Positions 1 to 5,344 of a DNA stretch of 5,344 bases are shown piece after piece (the stretch's first letter is position 1; each line of letters starts with the position of its first letter). This DNA is from Planctomycetota bacterium (GTDB lineage Bacteria; Planctomycetota; UBA1135; GCA-002686595). The notes under the pieces are model-generated. The model did no database searches, was not told the origin of the DNA, and was given only the letters and a program-made list of their open reading frames with translations. Both the position numbers and the translations under genes were made by a program. The stretch spans positions 1 to 5,344 of the forward strand of contig JAQBVH010000285.1 of assembly GCA_027623615.1 (NCBI GenBank), given 5' to 3'.

Positions 1-64
1 CGCAGGAGGCGTCGGTGGCCCGAGCAGGTTCGCGCGGCCGCGGGTGGGGGCCAGTTCCTTGTCG

Positions 65-85
65 GGGTCACCCCCCGGGTGATCC
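65..85. repeat. GC-rich hairpin upstream of the M28 peptidase gene
   Basis: This is an inverted repeat of nine base pairs (one a G-T wobble at 67/83) around a three-base CCC loop; the core arms are TCACCC and GGGTGA. It lies 60 bases before the peptidase start. It could be the end-of-transcript stem of a gene lying left of the window, but no T-run follows on either strand, so calling it an intrinsic terminator is not justified. It could also arise by chance in such GC-rich sequence. Confidence 0.4.
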
Positions 86-130
86 ACACCGGGGCCTGAC
101 GTCCCCCGAACCACGCGTCGTGGTCGCGAC

Positions 131-139
131 TGCTACGCT
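131..139 (+). promoter_or_regulatory. Extended -10-like element abutting the peptidase start
   Basis: The sequence TGCTACGCT fits the extended -10 pattern TG-N-TA-N3-T. Its last base is six bases before the A of the ATG at 146, so a transcript starting at the normal distance would begin at or very near the start codon and be leaderless or nearly so. No convincing -35 is visible 16-18 bases upstream, which extended -10 promoters can tolerate. The call rests on one short match and is tentative. Confidence 0.35.
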
Positions 140-145
140 GGGGCC

Positions 146-1555
146 ATGTCGTTCTCCGCGCTCCTGCTCCTGACTGCCCTCTCGGTCGACGATCCGCTGC
201 CGGCCCCGGATCCGGCCATCACGGCCGAAGCCCTCTCGCACCACCTGCACTTCCTGGCCTCGGATGAGCTGCAGGGGCGGGGGGCCTGCACGCCGGAGAG
301 CGCGCGCACGAGCGCGTACCTTGCCAAGGCGTTGGAGCGCGCCGGGGTCGCGCCTGCGGGCGACGAGGGCAGCTACTTCCAGTCGGTGCCGCTGCTCTAC
401 ACCGAGTTCGCGGATACGCCGGTCCTGATCCTCGGCGAGACGACCCTCGATCGCTACGGCGAACAGTTCGTGGTGCGCTTCCAGGGAGCGCCCGAATCGG
501 TCCGTGGTCTGACGGTGGTCGTCGTCCAGGAAGAAGCGGACCTGCCCGCCGAGCCCGACCCCAAGGTCGCGTTGGTCGTGCAGTCGTCTCGATCCAAGGG
601 GCTGCGCTGGCTCGAAGAGGCGGGCCAGGAGAACGGCGCAGGCTGGGGCCTCATCCTGCGCGTCCTGCCGACCCGCGAGGCGGGCAGCCCTCAGGGTGTC
701 CCCCGCCCGGGGATCAGCACCCCCGAGGGCGCCGCCGCGCCGCTGCCGGAGATGGTGACCGTCTACGGCGAGTGGGCCGAGCGGCTGTGGGACGGGGAGG
801 TCGAGACCGTCGCGCTCGTGTGCAACGGCGAGCAGAAGCTCGTCCCGGAGCGCAACGTGGTCGGCCTCGTGCGCGGCGCGGGCACGGCCGACAGGCCCGA
901 GCTGGCTGACGAGGTGATCGTCCTCAGCGCCCACTTCGATCACGTCGGAGTCGCCCCGGGGGATCCCGAGTCCGGCGAGGACCTGATCCGCAACGGCGCC
1001 GACGACGACGCGAGCGGCACGGCCGTGCTGCTCGAGCTGGCGGAGGCCTTCGCGGCGGGCGACAAGCCTGCGCGGACGATCCTGTTCCTGTTCTGCGCCG
1101 CCGAGGAGCGCGGCATGCTCGGCACGTACTACTTCGCGGACCATCCGACCGTCCCCCTCGAGTCGATCGTCTGCAACCTCAACCTCGAGATGCTGGGGAT
1201 GCCCGACCCGATCATGGACGGGCCGGGGCTGCCCTGGTTGACCGGCTTCGAGCGCTCGAACCTGGGGCCCGAGATGGTCCGTCACGGCCTGTCCGTGGGG
1301 GAGGATCGTCGACCGGAGATGAACTTCTTCCAGCGTTCCGACAACATTGTCTTCGTGCGCAAGGGCATCGTCGGGCAGACCCTCTCGACGGGCGGGGCCA
1401 ACCCGAACTACCACCAGGTCACGGACGAGGTGGAGACCATGGACTTCGCCCACATGCACGCCTGCGCCCTGATCGCCCACGGGGCGGCGCGCCTGCTCGC
1501 CACGGGACAGATCACGCCGAAGTGGAACGAGGGCGAGCCCAAGCTCGGCCGTTAA
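146..1555 (+). CDS. M28-family zinc metallopeptidase with PA-like insert
   Basis: A 469-residue protein of the M28 (aminopeptidase Y / S. griseus aminopeptidase) family, which removes N-terminal residues from peptides using two zinc ions. Residues 30-85 match the usual N-terminal segment of this family (HFLASDELQGRG, then a stretch ending GSYFQSVPL). Residues about 90-235 form a PA-like insert. The catalytic domain begins near NVVG. Expected metal and catalytic residues are visible: His263 in SAHFDHVG, Asp287 in GADDDASG, the Glu320-Glu321 pair in AAEERG (Glu320 as general base, Glu321 as ligand) and His423 in NYHQ. The fifth ligand position, normally Asp in N-L-D-M-x-G, is Glu348 here (NLEMLG). 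The N-terminus has a short hydrophobic run (residues 3-12) with no preceding basic residue, so a secretion signal is plausible but weak. The ATG at 146 is the only good start; no ATG or GTG lies in frame in the bases just upstream. The substrate cannot be told from sequence. Confidence 0.93.
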   Translation: MSFSALLLLTALSVDDPLPAPDPAITAEALSHHLHFLASDELQGRGACTPESARTSAYLAKALERAGVAPAGDEGSYFQSVPLLYTEFADTPVLILGETTLDRYGEQFVVRFQGAPESVRGLTVVVVQEEADLPAEPDPKVALVVQSSRSKGLRWLEEAGQENGAGWGLILRVLPTREAGSPQGVPRPGISTPEGAAAPLPEMVTVYGEWAERLWDGEVETVALVCNGEQKLVPERNVVGLVRGAGTADRPELADEVIVLSAHFDHVGVAPGDPESGEDLIRNGADDDASGTAVLLELAEAFAAGDKPARTILFLFCAAEERGMLGTYYFADHPTVPLESIVCNLNLEMLGMPDPIMDGPGLPWLTGFERSNLGPEMVRHGLSVGEDRRPEMNFFQRSDNIVFVRKGIVGQTLSTGGANPNYHQVTDEVETMDFAHMHACALIAHGAARLLATGQITPKWNEGEPKLGR

Positions 1556-1561
1556 TCCCGT

Positions 1562-1589
1562 TTGCGGCGACGCCAGGTCCGCGTAGGAT
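1562..1589 (+). promoter_or_regulatory. Candidate sigma-70-type promoter for the methyltransferase gene
   Basis: TTGCGG (1562-1567) and TAGGAT (1584-1589) are separated by 16 bases and sit in the 73-bp gap between the peptidase stop and the methyltransferase ATG. TAGGAT keeps the key T1, A2, A5 and T6 of the -10 consensus and TTG keeps the core of the -35. Transcription would start near 1596, giving a leader of about 33 bases. It suggests the methyltransferase can be expressed independently of the peptidase. Confidence 0.45.
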
Positions 1590-1628
1590 CCGGGCGACTC
1601 CTCGACCGAATCCCGCGCCAACGAACCC

Positions 1629-2504
1629 ATGTCGTCCAGCACCAAGAGCCGCAAGAAGGACAAGGGCAAGAAGCCCAAGAACAAGAGCAAGAAGAAGAAG
1701 GACCGCGGCCTGTCCGCCGGCACCGCTGACCGCTACGAGCTGTACCAACGCTCGGTCAACTCGCCGGAGACCGACGTGGACTTCGTGACCACGACCTTCC
1801 GCGCCCTGAAGGGCCGCGACCTGCGGCACCTGCGCGAGGACTTCTGTGGCACGGCGGCCTTCTCCGCGGAGTTCCTGTCCCGGGACCCGGAGAACACCGC
1901 GGAGGGGTTCGACCTCGACCCCGCGCCCTGCGAGTGGGGCAAGCAGAAGAACTTCCAGAGCCTCGGTGAGAGCGCCGGGCGCATGAACTGGCACCTGGCC
2001 GACGTGCGCTCGCCCGCCGACCGGCCGCCCGACGCGACGGTCGCGTTCAACTTCTCGTACTGGTGCTTCCAGACCCGCGCCGAGCTCTTGGCCTACTTCA
2101 AGACGGTGCGTGAGGACCTGTCCGACGAGGGCGTGTTCTTCGTCGATCTCTACGGTGGGCCGGACGCGTTCATCGAGCAGGAGGAGATCCGCGACATCAG
2201 CGGCGCCTTCGACTACGTGTGGGACCAGCAGAGCTGGGAGCCGGGTACCGGCACCTACACCACGGCGATCCACTTCCGCTTCAAGGACGGGTCGGAGATG
2301 ACCGATGCGTTCAAGTACGTCTGGCGCTTCTGGCACCTGACCGAGATCCGCGACGTCATGCTCGACGCCGGGTTCAAGCGCGTGAACCCCTACTTCGAGG
2401 GCACGGACGAGGACGACCCCGACGAAGGCAACGGCGAGTTCACCCTCGACCAGATCGGCGAGAACTGCGAGGCGTGGCTCGGGTATCTGGTCGCCGAGAA
2501 GTAA
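1629..2504 (+). CDS. Class I SAM-dependent methyltransferase with lysine-rich N-terminal tail
   Basis: A 291-residue protein with the Rossmann-like order of a class I S-adenosylmethionine-dependent methyltransferase. Residues 68-80 (HLREDFCGTAAFS) are the SAM-binding motif I in the variant D-F-C-G-T form rather than G-x-G-x-G. Residues 93-99 (GFDLDPA) carry the acidic residue expected to bind the SAM ribose. Residues 122-126 (HLADV) fit the adenine-contacting strand, 139-147 (AFNFSYWCF) fit motif IV, and 170-176 (FFVDLYG) the following strand. Residues 1-26 are an unusual tail with 12 Lys and 2 Arg and almost no hydrophobic residues, probably disordered; it could contact nucleic acid, ribosome or acidic membrane surface. 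The start is fixed at 1629 because the next Met in frame is residue 119, inside the fold. There is no Shine-Dalgarno. The methyl acceptor is unknown. It follows the peptidase by 73 bases and converges on the next gene. Confidence 0.9.
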   Translation: MSSSTKSRKKDKGKKPKNKSKKKKDRGLSAGTADRYELYQRSVNSPETDVDFVTTTFRALKGRDLRHLREDFCGTAAFSAEFLSRDPENTAEGFDLDPAPCEWGKQKNFQSLGESAGRMNWHLADVRSPADRPPDATVAFNFSYWCFQTRAELLAYFKTVREDLSDEGVFFVDLYGGPDAFIEQEEIRDISGAFDYVWDQQSWEPGTGTYTTAIHFRFKDGSEMTDAFKYVWRFWHLTEIRDVMLDAGFKRVNPYFEGTDEDDPDEGNGEFTLDQIGENCEAWLGYLVAEK

Positions 2505-2569
2505 CCCGACTCCGTAGACGTCACACGGCGGCGAGTGGGAAGCAGTCGTGCGGCACCCTACACCCGGCG

Positions 2570-3538
2570 CTACTCGTCCTCGCCGCCCTGCCAGACGTTC
2601 CTGATCTCCATCAGGTCCACGTCGATGTCGAAGGCGACCGGCGTCTGGATACCGTAGCCCCGCGGAAGGGGCACGAGCTTGAAGTCCGCGTACGCCTCCG
2701 GCTTGACCTCGTCGACCACGTTGGTCGCGTCCCCGAGCTCGGGGATGTTGATGAGGACGATCTGAGTCCCCTCGGGTAGGGGCTCGGAGTAGAGCTTGAT
2801 GAAGTGCTCCTTGCAGTGCTCGCAGGAGTCCCGGTAGAGGATCACGTGCGCCGGCTGTCCGAGCGGGAAGGCGCTATAGGGATCCTCGACGTTCTCGAGG
2901 TACGCAATGAGGTCGACCTCGGCGAAGACCTTCCCCTCCCAGCTCATGGGCGTGAACTGATAGAAGTCGGTCTTGTCGATGTTCTCGTCCACGGCGACAG
3001 GCTCGTCGCCGATGGTCTTGATCTCGACCTTGCCCTCGGTGAGGAAGAAGGGCAGCGGCAGCCACGGCAGGCCGATCAGGATGGCCGCGACCGGCAGCAA
3101 CGGCTTGATGTTCTTGCTCCCGCGGAAGCGCGACCAGGGCAGCGTGACCAGCACCGCCAGCATCAGCACGGTGTCGATCGACATCATCACGATCGGCGTG
3201 AGCCACTCCGGCGCGTTCGACCCGAAGCAACCGCAGCTCGACTCGTCCGCCATGACCAGCTTGTAGAGCAAGAAGTCGAAGAGGGCGAAGAGCAGCACGA
3301 TCAGGATCCAGCCCACCCGCGGACGGATGAGCGCGATCGCGGCGATCGCGAGCTCGAGGCCGATCGCCAGGCGGAAGGTCCAGGCGGGCTTGAGCACCGG
3401 GAATCTTTGGATCGTCTCCGGCAGGTCACTGGGAGCGCCGGCCAGGAGCTTGAACAGGGCGCCGGCCAGGAGCCAGCCCACGGCGAGGAGCAGGGCGATG
3501 CGTGCGGGCCCGGTCGGGCGCTGCGTCTCGGAGGTCAT
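2570..3538 (-). CDS. MauE/DoxX-like membrane protein fused to a thioredoxin-like domain
   Basis: A 322-residue membrane protein. Hydrophobic helices are visible at about residues 12-34, 54-71, 76-95, 112-133 and 146-167; the first four make a MauE/DoxX-type unit with the family's Cys motif SCGCFG (Cys102, Cys104) between helices 3 and 4. The C-terminal part (about 195-322) is thioredoxin-like: a beta strand HVILYRDS leads into the redox pair C-E-H-C (Cys239, Cys242), and T299-P300 before a strand fits the cis-proline loop. Basic residues cluster in the loops after helices 2 (RPR) and 4 (SRFRGSKNIK), which by the positive-inside rule puts the N-terminus in the cytoplasm and both cysteine pairs outside. 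MauE relatives support disulfide formation or maturation of exported redox proteins; a role here in extracytoplasmic thiol-disulfide exchange is inference. The ATG at 3538 has no Shine-Dalgarno; TAGAAC lies five bases before it on the coding strand. The downstream neighbour converges with a 65-bp gap. Confidence 0.87.
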   Translation of the reverse strand: MTSETQRPTGPARIALLLAVGWLLAGALFKLLAGAPSDLPETIQRFPVLKPAWTFRLAIGLELAIAAIALIRPRVGWILIVLLFALFDFLLYKLVMADESSCGCFGSNAPEWLTPIVMMSIDTVLMLAVLVTLPWSRFRGSKNIKPLLPVAAILIGLPWLPLPFFLTEGKVEIKTIGDEPVAVDENIDKTDFYQFTPMSWEGKVFAEVDLIAYLENVEDPYSAFPLGQPAHVILYRDSCEHCKEHFIKLYSEPLPEGTQIVLINIPELGDATNVVDEVKPEAYADFKLVPLPRGYGIQTPVAFDIDVDLMEIRNVWQGGEDE

Positions 3539-3648
3539 GGTGAGTTCTACGTCGGAGGAGCCGGCGCGTGAGCGGGGGCCCAGAAGGTCGCGCCACTGCT
3601 GCAGGCACCGAGCGCTGCAGCGTGAGGTGCGGCGCTCAACAACACTCG

Positions 3649-3665
3649 CGCCTCCGCAGGAGGCG
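3649..3665 (-). terminator. Hairpin downstream of the DUF6919-like gene, possible terminator
   Basis: Perfect 7-bp inverted repeat CGCCTCC / GGAGGCG around a three-base loop, extendable by one G-T wobble (3648/3666). On the minus strand it begins 21 bases after the stop of the gene ending at 3687 and is followed by a modestly T-rich stretch (TGTTGTT) rather than a true T-run. That position suits a terminator separating this gene from the membrane-protein gene downstream on the same strand. The weak U-tract limits confidence. Confidence 0.45.
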
Positions 3666-3686
3666 TAGGCGGGCCCACGGGGTCGC

Positions 3687-4238
3687 CTAGGGATACGGTC
3701 TTGCGAGCACCGCCGCCAGTGAGGACCACAGGCTCTCGACGCGGCCCCAGGTCGGGTCGACCACGCAGGCCCAGCGCTGGCGCCTCAGATCGGCGCAGGC
3801 GGCGGCGCAGAGCGCCTGCTCGAAGAGGGCCAGCTCGGCCTCCGGCGCGTCCGGGCCCAGTGCCAGGAAGACGTCCTCGCCGCGCAGGCCCAGGGGCATT
3901 TCGTCGGGGCAGCGATCCAGGATCACCAGCAGCTCCCCGGAGAGCGAGGCCAACCGCTCGGCCGCATGCTCGTCGACGAAGCCTGTCACGAAGGCCCGCC
4001 GCCGCTCGAGCCGACCATCGTGGCCGGGCCCGTCCGGTTCGCCCGGCTGGCTGGCGACCGTGAGAAATCCCCTGCGGCACCAGGCTGCGAGCAGGCCTGA
4101 GATCTCATCGGTCTCCTCGTCGGTGTCGTCCGCGCCCCAGCCGGGGAAGGTGTCGAGGTCCCCCTCGAGGAAGCGCGCCCCCAGCTCGCACAGCTCGGCG
4201 TAGCTCGAGGCCTCACGCCAAAGTTTGCCCGCGGCCAT
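3687..4238 (-). CDS. DUF6919-like protein of unknown function
   Basis: A 183-residue soluble, acidic protein with no signal peptide or membrane segment. Its N-terminal half resembles the DUF6919 domain, known to me mainly from Streptomyces and related actinobacteria: an opening LWREASSYAELCELGARFLEG (residues 6-26), a Pro-Gly-Trp then acidic D-E-E-T segment (32-43), a helix LLAAWCRRGFLT (49-60), and the diagnostic-looking SQPGEPDG (63-70). The C-terminal DPTWGRVESLWSSL (161-174) also fits the family's W-G-R ... L-W ending. The biochemical role is not known. The start at 4238 is supported by a promoter-like pair whose -10 hexamer ends seven bases upstream and by the W-R-E-A block beginning at residue 7. 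There is no Shine-Dalgarno. The family assignment is from memory of motifs, not a search. Confidence 0.75.
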   Translation of the reverse strand: MAAGKLWREASSYAELCELGARFLEGDLDTFPGWGADDTDEETDEISGLLAAWCRRGFLTVASQPGEPDGPGHDGRLERRRAFVTGFVDEHAAERLASLSGELLVILDRCPDEMPLGLRGEDVFLALGPDAPEAELALFEQALCAAACADLRRQRWACVVDPTWGRVESLWSSLAAVLARPYP

Positions 4239-4245
4239 TGGTGAG

Positions 4246-4275
4246 ACGTTAGGTCCGCGTGCGCCGCGCGTCCAA
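4246..4275 (-). promoter_or_regulatory. Candidate promoter for the DUF6919-like gene
   Basis: On the minus strand, TTGGAC (4270-4275) and TAACGT (4246-4251) are 18 bases apart. TAACGT keeps T1, A2 and T6 of the -10 consensus, and TTG keeps the -35 core. The expected transcription start (about 4239-4240) is within one or two bases of the ATG at 4238, so the message would be leaderless or nearly so, in keeping with the lack of a ribosome binding site. Confidence 0.45.
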
Positions 4276-4376
4276 GCGATTCGGGGAGTACGAGCTGGCC
4301 CCTTGCCGTCTCGGCGCCGATCGCGGGGAATGGTGCGCCCCCCGCCTGCCCCGCGCTCAACCCCATCGCACCGCCC

Positions 4377-5344
4377 ATGCCCTTCTTGGCCGCCGGCTCG
4401 GTCTGGTCCAACCCGTATGTGATCTTCACCTTCGTCTACCTGCTCGCCCTCTTGGGTGTGGGGGTCTACAAGACGAAGGCGGTCAAGAACAGCGAGGACT
4501 TCATGGTCGCCGGGCGCACGTTGCCCTGGTACATCCTGGTCGGCAGCCTGCTCGCGACCTGGATCGGCAACGGGTCCCTGTTCGGCGGCGCGGGCCTCGG
4601 CTACCGCAACGGTCCCGCGGGAATGTGGTCCAGCGGCGGCGCGTGGCTCGCGATCGTGCTGGTGTTCTTCATCGCCAAGCGCATCCGCAGCTTCGGCAAG
4701 GTGACCATCCCCGACATCTTCGAGGCGCGCTACGGCGGCGTCGCCGCGAAGCTGGCCATGATCACCACGATCATCGCCTACCTGACGATCGTCTCGTACC
4801 AGTTCAAGGGCGGCGGGATAGTCCTCAACATCATCACCGAGGGGGAGCTCAGTGTGACCACGGGGATCATGGTCACCGCGTCCTTCGCGATCGCCTACAC
4901 GGTGCTCGCGGGCATGTTCTCCGTCGTCTATACGGACGTGGTCAACGGCGTGCTGATGACCATCGGCACGCTGGGCGGGCTCTTCTACATGATCAACGCG
5001 GTCGGCGGTATGGACGAGGTCCAGGCCGTGGCCGAGTCCGCCGGCAAGTGGCGCCTGTGGGGCAACTGGTCCGAGGAGCGCACGGGCGCGGTCTCAGGCC
5101 CGATCCTGGCCTTGAGCTTCTTCGTACCGACCATGCTCCTGCTGCTCGGCGACGCGAACATGTACCAGCGCATCTTCAGCGCCCGTGATGGGGGCTCGGC
5201 GCGCAAGGCGGTCTTCTTCTGGGTGATCGGCGTCGTTGTGCTCGAGGCCGCGGTCTCCTTCATGGGACTGGTCGGGTCGGTCGCCGTGGAGAAGGGCATG
5301 CTCATCGATCAGGCAGCGAACCAGCAGGCGGCGGCCGCCGCTGC
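4377..5344 (+). CDS. Sodium:solute symporter (SSS family), 3' end beyond window
   Basis: The first 322 residues of an integral membrane transporter of the sodium:solute symporter family (LeuT-like fold), whose members use the sodium gradient to import sugars, amino acids, carboxylates or similar solutes and are usually about 450-600 residues. Helix 1 lies at about 14-31. NSEDFMVAGRTLPW (38-51), then ATWIGNGSLFGGAGLGYRNG (60-79), match the conserved beginning of the family. SFGKVTIPDIFEARYG (105-120) is the typical loop leading into the next helix. Further hydrophobic segments are at about 50-66, 86-101, 121-142, 163-182, 190-207, 240-258 and 277-300. The ATG at 4377 puts helix 1 at the usual distance from the N-terminus; the frame stays open upstream but its codons there are Pro/Ala-rich low-complexity and not family-like. 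No Shine-Dalgarno is visible. The substrate cannot be assigned. The gene diverges from the DUF6919-like gene and is open at the right edge, ending in an Ala/Gln-rich loop. Confidence 0.92.
   Translation, partial: MPFLAAGSVWSNPYVIFTFVYLLALLGVGVYKTKAVKNSEDFMVAGRTLPWYILVGSLLATWIGNGSLFGGAGLGYRNGPAGMWSSGGAWLAIVLVFFIAKRIRSFGKVTIPDIFEARYGGVAAKLAMITTIIAYLTIVSYQFKGGGIVLNIITEGELSVTTGIMVTASFAIAYTVLAGMFSVVYTDVVNGVLMTIGTLGGLFYMINAVGGMDEVQAVAESAGKWRLWGNWSEERTGAVSGPILALSFFVPTMLLLLGDANMYQRIFSARDGGSARKAVFFWVIGVVVLEAAVSFMGLVGSVAVEKGMLIDQAANQQAAAAA

Noticed and set aside
68..1723. A 551-codon open frame on the minus strand covering the whole M28 peptidase gene.
   Set aside because: It is an antisense shadow: the plus-strand frame has all M28 motifs, whereas the minus-strand translation is Arg/Gly/Val/Leu/Asp-rich with no recognisable domain. 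Long antisense frames are expected with strong GC3 bias.
1512..2336. A 274-codon minus-strand frame opposite the methyltransferase.
   Set aside because: The composition is low-complexity (Val/Gly/Leu/Arg/Glu) without motifs, and the opposite strand encodes a clear SAM methyltransferase.
2505..2569. A possible bidirectional terminator between the converging methyltransferase and membrane-protein genes.
   Set aside because: I could not find a stem with adequate pairing or a T-run on either strand; the 65-base gap shows nothing I can support.
2804..3571. A 255-codon plus-strand frame opposite the MauE-thioredoxin gene.
   Set aside because: It is rich in Arg, Glu, Asp, Gln and His from reading hydrophobic codons backwards and has no domain signature.
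3610..3637. GAGCGC ... GCGCTC inverted repeat and an internal CGCTGCAGCG palindrome in the 3539-3686 gap.
   Set aside because: Short arms with a 16-base spacer and high GC make this easily due to chance; there is no T-run and no clear relation to the adjacent start.
4303..4331. TTGCCG ... GGGAAT as a promoter for the symporter.
   Set aside because: The -10 candidate lacks the key T1 and A2, and the region 4291-4376 contains no TA-N3-T hexamer, so I do not call a promoter there.
4259..5188. A 309-codon plus-strand frame overlapping the symporter in another frame.
   Set aside because: It is a His/Arg/Gly-rich shadow. The frame from 4377 gives an unmistakable sodium:solute symporter and remains open to the window end.

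Overview
This is a very GC-rich bacterial window (roughly two-thirds GC or more by eye) holding four complete genes and the first part of a fifth. Gene density, strong third-position GC bias and long antisense shadow frames are typical of a high-GC chromosome. The gene families present are an M28-type metallopeptidase with a PA-like insert, a lysine-tailed class I methyltransferase, a MauE/DoxX-thioredoxin fusion, a DUF6919-like protein and a sodium:solute symporter. Together they resemble an uncultured planctomycete or other high-GC soil or marine bacterium more than a classic actinobacterium. This placement is inference from family recollection only; no rRNA or marker gene is present.

Layout. 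Bases 1-145 are non-coding and contain a 9-bp hairpin (65-85) and an extended -10-like element next to the first start codon. Bases 146-1555 (+) encode an M28-family zinc aminopeptidase-like protein. Bases 1629-2504 (+) encode a SAM-dependent methyltransferase with its own candidate promoter in the 73-bp gap. A 65-bp convergent gap with no clear terminator follows. Bases 2570-3538 (-) encode a five-helix membrane protein with an extracytoplasmic thioredoxin-like domain. A 148-bp gap holds a 7-bp-stem hairpin. Bases 3687-4238 (-) encode a DUF6919-like protein. A 138-bp divergent promoter region follows, then a sodium:solute symporter (+) runs from 4377 off the right edge.

The genes do not form an obvious single pathway. 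The two left genes are codirectional but separated by a promoter-like element. The two minus-strand genes are separated by a hairpin, and the symporter diverges from them. The window reads as ordinary housekeeping or accessory chromosome, and I did not find a convincing new multi-gene system. The points most worth a second look are a Glu in place of the usual Asp at one M28 zinc-ligand position, the predicted same-side placement of two cysteine pairs in the MauE-thioredoxin fusion, the strongly basic tail of the methyltransferase, and the absence of Shine-Dalgarno sequences before all five starts, with -10-like hexamers almost abutting three of the ATGs.
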